This document shows, piece by piece, positions 1 through 5,020 of a DNA stretch of 5,020 nucleotides. This DNA is from Actinomycetota bacterium (GTDB lineage Bacteria; Actinomycetota; Acidimicrobiia; Acidimicrobiales; Ilumatobacteraceae). Made by a program: the position numbers and the translations under genes. Position 1 is the first letter of the stretch. Each line of letters starts with the position of its first letter. A model generated the notes under the pieces. That model was given only the letters and a program-made list of their open reading frames with translations. It was not told the DNA's origin and did not search any database. The stretch lies in assembly GCA_005805045.1 (NCBI GenBank), contig SYNW01000058.1, positions 1-5,020 of the forward strand, written 5' to 3'.

Positions 1-2
1 CG

Positions 3-83
3 CTCGCGTTGCCGATTCTCAAGCGAATCGCACCCGTTTTAATTCTTGTCGCCGCAGCAATCGCCTGGCTCGTCACGCGCTAA
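3..83 (+). CDS. C-terminal end of an unidentified membrane protein (partial, 5' end outside window)
   Basis: An open frame enters from the left edge and stops at TAA 81-83. Its 26 visible residues are two short basic/hydrophobic stretches, LALPILKRIAP and then VLILVAAAIAWLVTR. The second reads as a single transmembrane helix of about 14-18 residues closed by a basic Arg, typical of a C-terminal membrane anchor or the last helix of a multi-pass protein. The gene converges with the hisN-like gene, whose stop lies 9 bases further on. The other two plus frames either stop early (frame 1, at 40-42) or give a polar, Arg-rich peptide without protein-like character (frame 2). No family can be assigned from so short a fragment, and a chance open frame is not excluded. 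Confidence 0.45.
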   Translation, partial: LALPILKRIAPVLILVAAAIAWLVTR

Positions 84-89
84 AGCGCG
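76..89. terminator. Possible weak bidirectional terminator hairpin between convergent genes
   Basis: CGCGC (76-80) and GCGCG (85-89) form a perfect 5-bp GC-only stem around a TAAA loop. The loop includes the stop codon of the plus-strand fragment. On the plus strand it is followed by AATTATTT (91-98), which is AT-rich but not a true U-tract. On the minus strand the hairpin sits just after the hisN-like stop codon (93-95). The position between two converging genes fits a shared terminator, but the stem is short and the T-run is poor. Confidence 0.3.
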
Positions 90-92
90 CAA

Positions 93-875
93 TTATTTAG
101 GTAGGTAGGCGAGTGCTGCGTCGTGGAGCAGCGAGTTTGAACTGATCAGCGTGTTGGCGCGCCAGTTGTTTTCGCCGAGTCGATCAGAGCATTGACCGCC
201 AGCGCGTTGAACAATCGGCACGAGTGCTGCAATGTCATACGGCGCCATACCAATCGAGTCGATCGCGATGTCAACTGCACCCTGAGCCACGAGCATGTGT
301 TGCCAAAAATCACCATAGCCACGTACGCGCGAAACATCTCGCTGTAAATTCTCTAATGAACCGCCAATATCAAGATCACGCCAAGGTTTGTTGACTGTGA
401 TGCTCAAACTTGCGCGACGCAATTCGGCTATTTCGCTCACACGAATTTTGTCTCCATTAAAAAACGCGTCGCCCGCAGCGTGAGCCCACCATCGCATGTT
501 CATCGCCGGCGCCGAGACAACGCCAAGCACGGGTACATTGTCACAAACGAGCGCGATCAGCGACGCCCACACTGGCACACCGCGCACAAAGTTGCTTGTG
601 CCATCTATCGGATCAATAACCCACTGAAACTTCGCACTAGCAGGGCCAACGATGCCGTGCTCTTCTCCATAAACGCTGTGCTCGGGTCGCTCTAGGCGCA
701 AAATATTTGTGATCGCAGTTTCGGTGGCGCGATCAATTTCGGTGACTTCGCTTTTGTCGGCTTTGCGCATCACCGAAAAACCGCGCGAATTAAAACCAGC
801 AAGACTCACAGCATCGGCGGTGTCAGCAACACGCAATGCGAGGGACAAATCACGGTCGAGCAAAATTTGGCTCAT
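93..875 (-). CDS. hisN: Histidinol-phosphatase / inositol-monophosphatase family enzyme (HisN-like)
   Basis: A 260-residue protein, the usual length for the family. These are Mg2+/Li+-sensitive cytosolic phosphomonoesterases. Actinobacterial HisN converts L-histidinol phosphate to L-histidinol, the penultimate step of histidine synthesis. Visible metal-site motifs are GEEHG at 70-74 (Glu71/Glu72), WVIDPIDGTSNF at 85-96 (Asp88, Asp91, Gly92, Thr93) and PYDIAAL at 212-218 (Asp214). The stretches GVPVWASLIALV (99-110), GVVSAPAMNMRWW (118-130) and GYGDFWQHMLVAQGAVDIAID (186-206) match what I recall of actinobacterial HisN better than generic SuhB. The start is ATG 873-875. The frame stays open upstream to 1025, but that part lies inside dxs and carries no family similarity. 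The start is 16 bases after the dxs stop, with a weak GGTG Shine-Dalgarno about 8 bases upstream. It is the last gene of a PAP2-dxs-hisN operon and has no histidine genes beside it, so activity on inositol-1-phosphate or another phosphomonoester remains possible. Tyr213 stands where the family usually has Trp. Confidence 0.82.
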   Translation of the reverse strand: MSQILLDRDLSLALRVADTADAVSLAGFNSRGFSVMRKADKSEVTEIDRATETAITNILRLERPEHSVYGEEHGIVGPASAKFQWVIDPIDGTSNFVRGVPVWASLIALVCDNVPVLGVVSAPAMNMRWWAHAAGDAFFNGDKIRVSEIAELRRASLSITVNKPWRDLDIGGSLENLQRDVSRVRGYGDFWQHMLVAQGAVDIAIDSIGMAPYDIAALVPIVQRAGGQCSDRLGENNWRANTLISSNSLLHDAALAYLPK

Positions 876-900
876 CGTGGTCGCACCAAAATTATTTTGG
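876..900 (-). promoter_or_regulatory. dxs/hisN junction: inverted repeat with the dxs stop codon in its loop
   Basis: On the coding (minus) strand, CCAAAA and TTTTGG (together 886-900) form a perfect 6-bp stem whose 3-base loop is exactly TAA, the dxs stop codon. A second small inverted repeat, TGGT-GCG-ACCA (878-888), overlaps the 3' arm of the first, so the two hairpins cannot form together. Both include the GG of the weak GGTG ribosome-binding site for the downstream gene. This could affect translational coupling, but the stems are short and AT-rich (first) or only 4 bp (second). A regulatory role is inference. Confidence 0.25.
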
Positions 901-2871
901 CTTGACAGTCGCCAGGGCTGCAAGCGTTGTTGCGAGCGATTCGGCATCAAGACCGAGTTGCTTGAGAATCGCTGCAGGCTTGGCTTGCGGCATAAATTTC
1001 GTCGGCAAGCCCAGCACTTCAACACGCGGATGAACCGAGCCCTCGGCGTTTGTCACCAAATCGGCAAGCATCATGCCTACGCCACCGTCACGAATCCCGT
1101 CTTCAATCGTTACGACGACACAATGCCGCGCCGCATCAGCGATCATCAATTCGTCGGCAGGCACGCAACTGCGAACATCGTAGAGAGTTATCTCGATACC
1201 ACGACTGGCAAGCGCATCGGCGGCGTTTTCGGCGGCGGCAACCATTTTGCCTATTGCCAACACGCAAACATTGGGCATAGATGAGTTGCGCAATTTACGC
1301 GCATGCAAGCCAGAACCGACTTCGTGTTCACCAACCGAGCGCGCCAAACCTTTCGGATATCGAATCGCAACAGGGCCAGTGTCGGCGAGCGAAATTGCAT
1401 CTTCAAGCATTTGCGCGAGGTCTTGCGCACTCGACGGCGCAAGCAACCGCATGCCCGGCACCTTTGACAACAGCGCCATATCGAAAATGCCGTTGTGGCT
1501 CGGACCATCATCTCCGGTGATGCCAGAGCGGTCAAGGCAGAACACAACAGGCAAACGGTGCAGTGCAACATCGTAAACAAGTTGATCCCACGCACGATTC
1601 AAAAAGGTCGAATACAAAGCAACGATCGGTCGCAAACCACCCATCGCCATGCCGGCTGCCGCAGTAACTGCATGTTGCTCGGCGATGCCGACATCGATAA
1701 ATCTTTCCGGGAACCGCGCCTGAAACGGCAATAAACCAGTTGGCCCCGGCATCGCCGCAGTGATCGCTGTGATGCGCGAATCTTGTTCGGCGATCTTGAT
1801 AATTGAATCTGCAAATGCTTGCGTATAACCAGTCGGTACCGATTTTGGTGGACCAATAATCGGGTCGAAAATCGGGGCGTCATGGAGATTTTTCTCATCG
1901 TCGTCTTCGGCGGGTGGATAACCGCGACCTTTTTGGGTGATCACATGAATCACAAGAGGTCCTTCTTCGACGCGTTGTGACGCCGACTTGAGCGCATACT
2001 CGAGCGCTTCTTGATCGTGACCGTCAATTGGTCCGATATAACGCACACCGAGCGCTTCGAAAAATGCGGTGGGCTGCAAATATTCACGGATGCCGGCTTT
2101 GAAGGCTTCGATACCGCGCTCGGCTTGCGGGCCGACGACGGGCAGGTCGTACAAAAACTTCTCAAGTTTGCGTTGACGACGCACATAAACGGGGTTGAGT
2201 CTGATGTCGGTAAGTGCGCGCGAAAGCATCTTCGTGATTTTGTCTTGCGGTCGTGGTAACTCACCCGTTTCGTCGAGCGCGCTCGGTGCAGTGTTCAAAT
2301 TTTTCGGACTCGTCACATTCGAAATTGTCGGCGCATAAGAACGACCGTTGTCGTTGAGCACAATGATCACGCGACGCCTTGAATGCCCGAGGTTGTTGAG
2401 TGCTTCATACGCCATGCCACCGGTCAGCGACCCATCGCCAATCACCGCGACGATATGGCGGTGATCCGGATTCGGGTTTTGATCGCGCGCAACCGCTAAT
2501 CCGTATGCATAACTCAAAACTGTTGAAGCGTGACTGTTCTCGATGAAGTCGTGCACGCTTTCTTCGCGGCTCGGGTAGCCCGAGATTCCGCCGGCTTGAC
2601 GCAAGTTGGCAAAGCCCCCCCGGCGACCAGTGACAATCTTGTGTACATACGACTGGTGGCCCGTGTCCCACAAGATTGCATCGCGCGGCGATTCAAAAAC
2701 TCTGTGCAGTGCCAGCGTCAATTCGACGGCGCCAAGATTCGAACCAAGGTGTCCGCTGTTTTTGGCAACCGAATCGACGATGAAGTCGCGAATTTCGCCC
2801 GACAACTCGGCGAGTTGTTCGTAGCTCAACTTCGCGAGGTCGCTTGGTTGGCGGATATCTGAAAGCGCCAT
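892..2871 (-). CDS. dxs: 1-deoxy-D-xylulose-5-phosphate synthase (DXS)
   Basis: Condenses pyruvate and glyceraldehyde 3-phosphate to 1-deoxy-D-xylulose 5-phosphate with loss of CO2, using thiamine diphosphate and Mg2+. This is the entry step of the MEP isoprenoid pathway and also feeds thiamine and pyridoxal synthesis. It is a cytosolic dimer. The 659 residues show the family order: GHLGSNLG with His41, DTGHQSYVHK with His72, the ThDP motif GDGSLTGGMAYEALNN (145-160) ending in NDN (173-175), GPIDGHD (280-286), then the pyrimidine-binding domain with DVGIAEQHAVTAAAG (393-407, catalytic Glu398), DRSGITGDDGPSHNG (447-461), IRYPKG (503-508), and a C-terminal domain with EDGIRDGGVG (590-599). It is slightly longer than the usual 620-645 residues because of extra sequence after SYAPT (about 183-212). 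The ATG start (2869-2871) is 13 bases after the PAP2 stop, with a weak AGG four bases upstream. The N-terminus MALSDIRQPSDL aligns well with actinobacterial homologues. A 7-G run (2615-2621, residues 84-86) keeps the frame intact. Confidence 0.97.
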   Translation of the reverse strand: MALSDIRQPSDLAKLSYEQLAELSGEIRDFIVDSVAKNSGHLGSNLGAVELTLALHRVFESPRDAILWDTGHQSYVHKIVTGRRGGFANLRQAGGISGYPSREESVHDFIENSHASTVLSYAYGLAVARDQNPNPDHRHIVAVIGDGSLTGGMAYEALNNLGHSRRRVIIVLNDNGRSYAPTISNVTSPKNLNTAPSALDETGELPRPQDKITKMLSRALTDIRLNPVYVRRQRKLEKFLYDLPVVGPQAERGIEAFKAGIREYLQPTAFFEALGVRYIGPIDGHDQEALEYALKSASQRVEEGPLVIHVITQKGRGYPPAEDDDEKNLHDAPIFDPIIGPPKSVPTGYTQAFADSIIKIAEQDSRITAITAAMPGPTGLLPFQARFPERFIDVGIAEQHAVTAAAGMAMGGLRPIVALYSTFLNRAWDQLVYDVALHRLPVVFCLDRSGITGDDGPSHNGIFDMALLSKVPGMRLLAPSSAQDLAQMLEDAISLADTGPVAIRYPKGLARSVGEHEVGSGLHARKLRNSSMPNVCVLAIGKMVAAAENAADALASRGIEITLYDVRSCVPADELMIADAARHCVVVTIEDGIRDGGVGMMLADLVTNAEGSVHPRVEVLGLPTKFMPQAKPAAILKQLGLDAESLATTLAALATVKPK

Positions 2872-2887
2872 AGCGCCTATAACGCTA
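2871..2887 (-). promoter_or_regulatory. PAP2/dxs junction: inverted repeat joining stop and start, AGG in the loop
   Basis: On the coding strand TAGCG (2883-2887) pairs with CGCTA (2871-2875), a perfect 5-bp stem around a 7-base loop, TTATAGG. The left arm starts with the TAG stop codon of the PAP2 gene, the right arm ends on the A of the dxs ATG, and the only Shine-Dalgarno-like AGG lies in the loop. This may help pass ribosomes from PAP2 to dxs. A 5-bp stem of this kind can easily arise by chance. Confidence 0.25.
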
Positions 2888-3787
2888 GCCTCGCGCGCTG
2901 GGATGGTTCTCAGTGAGTTTTGTTACCAGTCTCCGATGATTCCAGTAATGGATTTCGGTGCCAATGAAATACGCCACAGCGAACGCCAGAATTCCGCCGA
3001 TGGCGTCGATCCAAAAGTGATTGCCTGTGACGATGATGCAGAATGTCGTGATCGCCGGATAAATCAACAGCGCAAAACGCATCCATAATCGGCGCGCGAT
3101 CGGCCACAAGGCAAACGCACACCAGGTTGCCCAGCCGATGTGTAGAGACGGCATCGCGGCATATTGATTGGACACTTTGCTGCCAGGACCACGATCGAAT
3201 GCCCACGGCCCGCCATACTCTCGAATCGTGTCGACGAATCCGAAGTTCTCGGCGTCATTGAAATTTCGATACTCGCTTTCGATGCATGCTGCACCATAAC
3301 CTTTGTCGGGGCATGGTGCGTCGAGCAATCGTGGTGGCATCAGCGGAAAAAGTGAAAAGCCGATGATCGCCAGCGCCGTCATCATCGCGAGCGTGTTTCT
3401 CCACTGACCAAAGACGCTGGGGCGAAGTTTGTAGAGAGCGATAAAAACACCGAGTGTGACAAAGAAATGTGTGGTGCCGTAATACACATTCATTGTTTTT
3501 ATCAACCAAAGATGCGGCAAGACCCAATCTTGCAAAGTTTCTTCGTGATAAAGACCGATCCATCTTTCGAATCGGACAACGCGAATCGCATTTGTGAACG
3601 CGTGATTTGGCACCGAGAAACCGTCGACGAGTGTCGAACCAAATTGATTGCGAACCAGCGTGTAGAACGAATAGAAAATACCGACGATCAGAACTTCTTT
3701 CCACCAGATCATGCGGTGTTCGAAGTCGACTGGCAATGAGGGGCGACGCCCTGACTTCTGCTCAGTGCTTACGCCCTTGGTATCCAC
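2885..3787 (-). CDS. PAP2-superfamily membrane phosphatase/phosphotransferase, Aur1/Ipt1-like (PAP2_3 type)
   Basis: A 300-residue integral membrane protein. About six hydrophobic helices can be seen, near residues 31-46, 97-118, 131-150, 212-230, 236-254 and 259-277. The PAP2 active-site signatures are NQYAAMPSLHIGWATW (207-222, with Ser214 and His216) and VTGNHFWIDAIGG (253-265, nucleophile-type His257 with Asp261). FPLMPPRLL (147-155) precedes them, as in the Aur1/inositolphosphotransferase-like branch. The KxxxxxxRP motif of classical PAP2 enzymes is not evident, as expected for this branch. Residues 156-206 form a long polar loop between helices with two cysteines, Cys159 and Cys168. The start is GTG (3785-3787), because the frame is closed by TAA two codons upstream. 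The first 25 residues are polar and cytosolic. Met26 is a less likely alternative start. It is the first gene of the operon with dxs and hisN. Neighbouring dxs would suit a polyprenyl-phosphate or lipid-phosphate substrate, but this is inference and the substrate is unknown. Confidence 0.85.
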   Translation of the reverse strand: MDTKGVSTEQKSGRRPSLPVDFEHRMIWWKEVLIVGIFYSFYTLVRNQFGSTLVDGFSVPNHAFTNAIRVVRFERWIGLYHEETLQDWVLPHLWLIKTMNVYYGTTHFFVTLGVFIALYKLRPSVFGQWRNTLAMMTALAIIGFSLFPLMPPRLLDAPCPDKGYGAACIESEYRNFNDAENFGFVDTIREYGGPWAFDRGPGSKVSNQYAAMPSLHIGWATWCAFALWPIARRLWMRFALLIYPAITTFCIIVTGNHFWIDAIGGILAFAVAYFIGTEIHYWNHRRLVTKLTENHPSARG

Positions 3788-3800
3788 CTGTTAAATATTA
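3788..3800 (-). promoter_or_regulatory. Probable promoter -10 box for the PAP2-dxs-hisN operon, leaderless layout
   Basis: The minus strand carries TAATAT (3800 down to 3795), one base from the TATAAT-type consensus class TAnnnT. It is followed by 7 bases and then the GTG start at 3787. Transcription would begin at or one base before the start codon, giving a leaderless mRNA, which is common in actinobacteria. No Shine-Dalgarno sequence precedes the GTG, consistent with this. No convincing -35 element was found at 16-18 bases upstream. Confidence 0.5.
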
Positions 3801-3836
3801 CGGCTGCACAACAAGTTGCTACGCGGCATACGCGCC

Positions 3837-3848
3837 TAGGCTGGGAAA
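3837..3848 (+). promoter_or_regulatory. Probable promoter -10 box for tldD, leaderless layout
   Basis: TAGGCT (3837-3842) fits the actinobacterial -10 pattern TAnnnT and is followed by GGGAAA and then the ATG at 3849. This spacing would place the transcription start on the A of the start codon. The GGGA directly before ATG is too close to act as a normal ribosome-binding site. A weak TTGCTA (3816-3821) lies 15 bases upstream, short for a -35. The -10 overlaps an 8-bp palindrome GCCTAGGC (3834-3841), and TACGCG occurs twice just upstream (3820-3825 and 3829-3834), which could be an operator. The whole divergent spacer is 61 bases and holds nothing else I can identify. Confidence 0.4.
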
Positions 3849-5020
3849 ATGACAAATACCCAAACAGTAGAACCACTTGTTGCGCCCGACGTTTTAGAGC
3901 GAGTGCTCGCCGAGGGTCGCAGCACGGGTGCCGAATTTTCTGAGATTTATATAGAAGACAAACGTTCGACTTCGGCTGGGCTTGACGACGGCAAAGTCGA
4001 ACAAGTCACTTCGGGGCGCGATCGCGGTGCGGGAATTCGCGTCGTTTCCGGTGAGACCACGGGTTTCGCTCACACTTCAGATCTGTCAGAACGCGGTTTA
4101 CTGGCCGCGGCGCAGGCTGCGGCGCTTGCCGCAAAACAGGGTGATGGTGGCGTACACAAGGTGCAACTTGGTGATGTTTTGCGTCATTCGGTGAACACGG
4201 TCAAACTTTCGCCCGACGCCGTTGAAAAGTCGCGCAAAGTTGAACTACTCAAACGAGTTGATGCAGCGGCGCGCGCGGTGAACGCGTCGATCGTGCAAGT
4301 TTCGGCTGGCTACGGCGACTCGCGCAAGCGAATTTTGATCGCCAACAGCAACGGAGTATTCAGCGCCGACGAACAAGTGCGCACCCTGTTGCGTGTGAGC
4401 GTAGTCGCCACTGGCGACGGTGGCATGCAAACCGGTTACGACTCACTAGGTCACACGATTGGTTTCGAAATGTTCGACGAAAATGATGTCGAAGAGTTGG
4501 CAATTCGTGCGGCGAAACAGGCAGTGACGAAACTTTCGGCACGCCCAGCACCATCGGGCGCGATGCCAGTTGTGATCAAGCGCGGCAGCGGTGGTGTTTT
4601 GTTTCACGAAGCTTGTGGTCACGGTCTTGAAGCCGACCTCGTTGGCAAGAGTGCAAGCGTTTATCGCGGAAAGATGGGCGAACTTGTTGCGTCGCCTCTC
4701 GTCACGCTCGTTGACGACGGCACGATGACCGCAGAGTGGGGCGCGATTGGTATTGACGACGAGGGCCATCCGTCGCAGCGCAACACGCTGATCAAAGACG
4801 GCGTGCTTACCGACTATATGTGGGATTACCTGCGAGCGCGCAAAGAAGGTCGCGTGCAAAGTGGCAACGGTCGGCGCCAGAGTTATCAACACTTGCCGAT
4901 GGTACGAATGACGAATACTTTCGTGCTCAACGGCAAAGAAGACCCTGATGACATTATTCGCGACACCAAGCAAGGTGTCTACATCGCCAAACTTGGTGGC
5001 GGACAAGTTGATACAGCGAG
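3849..5020 (+). CDS. tldD: TldD zinc metalloprotease (TldD/PmbA family), 3' end outside window
   Basis: 390 codons are open from ATG 3849-3851 to the right edge. Family members have about 460-480 residues, so roughly 75-90 are missing. TldD pairs with PmbA (TldE) as a cytosolic heterodimeric metalloprotease that trims unfolded peptides. In Escherichia coli it is known for microcin B17 leader processing and CcdA antitoxin degradation. The zinc motif HExxxH is visible as HEACGH (253-258: His253, Glu254, His258) in the run VLFHEACGHGLEADL. The N-terminal domain (about 12-95) has the typical SEIYIEDKRST, DDGKVEQVTSGRDRGAGIRVVSG and GFAHTSDLS stretches. The C-terminal domain has LVDDGTM, GIDDEGHPSQRNTLIKDGVL, QSYQHLPMVRMTNTF (344-358) and GGGQVDTA (383-390). 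The cysteine normally found further on in the zinc site would lie outside the window. The gene is divergent from the PAP2 operon with its own likely leaderless promoter. A pmbA partner would be expected downstream. The catalytic HExxxH identifies TldD rather than PmbA, which lacks it. Confidence 0.95.
   Translation, partial: MTNTQTVEPLVAPDVLERVLAEGRSTGAEFSEIYIEDKRSTSAGLDDGKVEQVTSGRDRGAGIRVVSGETTGFAHTSDLSERGLLAAAQAAALAAKQGDGGVHKVQLGDVLRHSVNTVKLSPDAVEKSRKVELLKRVDAAARAVNASIVQVSAGYGDSRKRILIANSNGVFSADEQVRTLLRVSVVATGDGGMQTGYDSLGHTIGFEMFDENDVEELAIRAAKQAVTKLSARPAPSGAMPVVIKRGSGGVLFHEACGHGLEADLVGKSASVYRGKMGELVASPLVTLVDDGTMTAEWGAIGIDDEGHPSQRNTLIKDGVLTDYMWDYLRARKEGRVQSGNGRRQSYQHLPMVRMTNTFVLNGKEDPDDIIRDTKQGVYIAKLGGGQVDTA

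Noticed and set aside
98..109. Triple TAGG tandem repeat
   Set aside because: Only three 4-base units, within the last codons of the hisN-like gene (encoding AYLPK). Too short to call a meaningful repeat.
876..1025. Extension of the HisN-like frame upstream to an ATG-like start at 1025
   Set aside because: The extra 50 residues lie wholly within dxs in another frame, are Arg/Cys/Gln-rich and look nothing like the family. The ATG at 875 gives the normal HisN length and N-terminus.
709..1284. 191-codon plus-strand open frame
   Set aside because: It is antisense to the hisN-like gene and dxs, has an Arg/Cys-rich composition without recognisable motifs, and has no start signal. It is a shadow of the two real genes.
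2615..2621. Seven-C run (G7 on the dxs coding strand) as a possible phase-variable tract or sequencing error
   Set aside because: The dxs frame is continuous through it and encodes the expected TGRRGGFANL stretch. The tract is short and DXS is normally essential where the MEP pathway is the sole isoprenoid route, so phase switching is unlikely.
2530..2862. 110-codon plus-strand open frame over the 5' end of dxs
   Set aside because: It is antisense to the strongly conserved dxs N-terminal domain, with no protein-like motifs of its own.
3255..3704. 149-codon minus-strand open frame inside the PAP2 gene
   Set aside because: It is a frame-shifted shadow of the PAP2 coding sequence. The PAP2 frame holds the membrane helices and the active-site motifs.
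4446..5006. 186-codon minus-strand open frame
   Set aside because: It lies entirely antisense to tldD, which has unmistakable family motifs. The translation is rich in His/Arg/Cys and matches nothing I recognise.
1..5020. CRISPR arrays, insertion sequences, tRNA/rRNA genes, riboswitches or a defence system
   Set aside because: No spaced direct repeats, transposase motifs, terminal inverted repeats or tRNA-like folds were seen, and almost the whole window is explained by the listed protein genes.

Overview
The window looks like ordinary chromosomal housekeeping DNA from an actinobacterium. The evidence is the actinobacterial form of the DXS thiamine-diphosphate region (NDNGRSYAPT), a HisN-type inositol-monophosphatase-family enzyme with the GVPVWASLIAL signature, an Aur1-like PAP2 membrane protein, and starts that look leaderless. 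Base composition is only moderately GC-rich by eye. Together with the unusual DXS linker (LNPVYVRRQRKLE), this makes me favour an Acidimicrobiia-like lineage, possibly aquatic. That placement is inference, not proof.

Layout. Bases 1-83 hold the last 26 codons of a plus-strand gene that ends in a membrane helix. It converges on a minus-strand cluster, with 9 bases between the two stop codons and a small hairpin over the junction. The minus-strand cluster reads right to left as PAP2-family membrane phosphatase/transferase (2885-3787), dxs (892-2871) and hisN-like phosphatase (93-875). The gaps are only 13 and 16 bases, so this is very probably one operon. A 61-base divergent intergenic region (3788-3848) separates it from a plus-strand tldD gene (3849 onward), which runs off the right edge with 390 codons visible.

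How the genes fit together. DXS makes 1-deoxy-D-xylulose 5-phosphate, the first step of the MEP isoprenoid pathway and also a precursor for thiamine and pyridoxal. The PAP2 protein could act on a lipid or polyprenyl phosphate, which would fit beside an isoprenoid gene, but its substrate cannot be read from the sequence. The hisN-like enzyme is a soluble Mg2+-dependent phosphomonoesterase, best matched to actinobacterial histidinol-phosphatase. TldD is one half of the TldD/PmbA(TldE) zinc protease and has its own divergent promoter.

No mobile element, CRISPR array, tRNA or rRNA was seen. There is no clear sign of a new defence or biosynthetic system. The most interesting points are small: apparently leaderless promoters on both sides of the divergent region, short inverted repeats over both operon stop/start junctions, an extra segment in the DXS linker, and a possible disulfide loop in the PAP2 protein.
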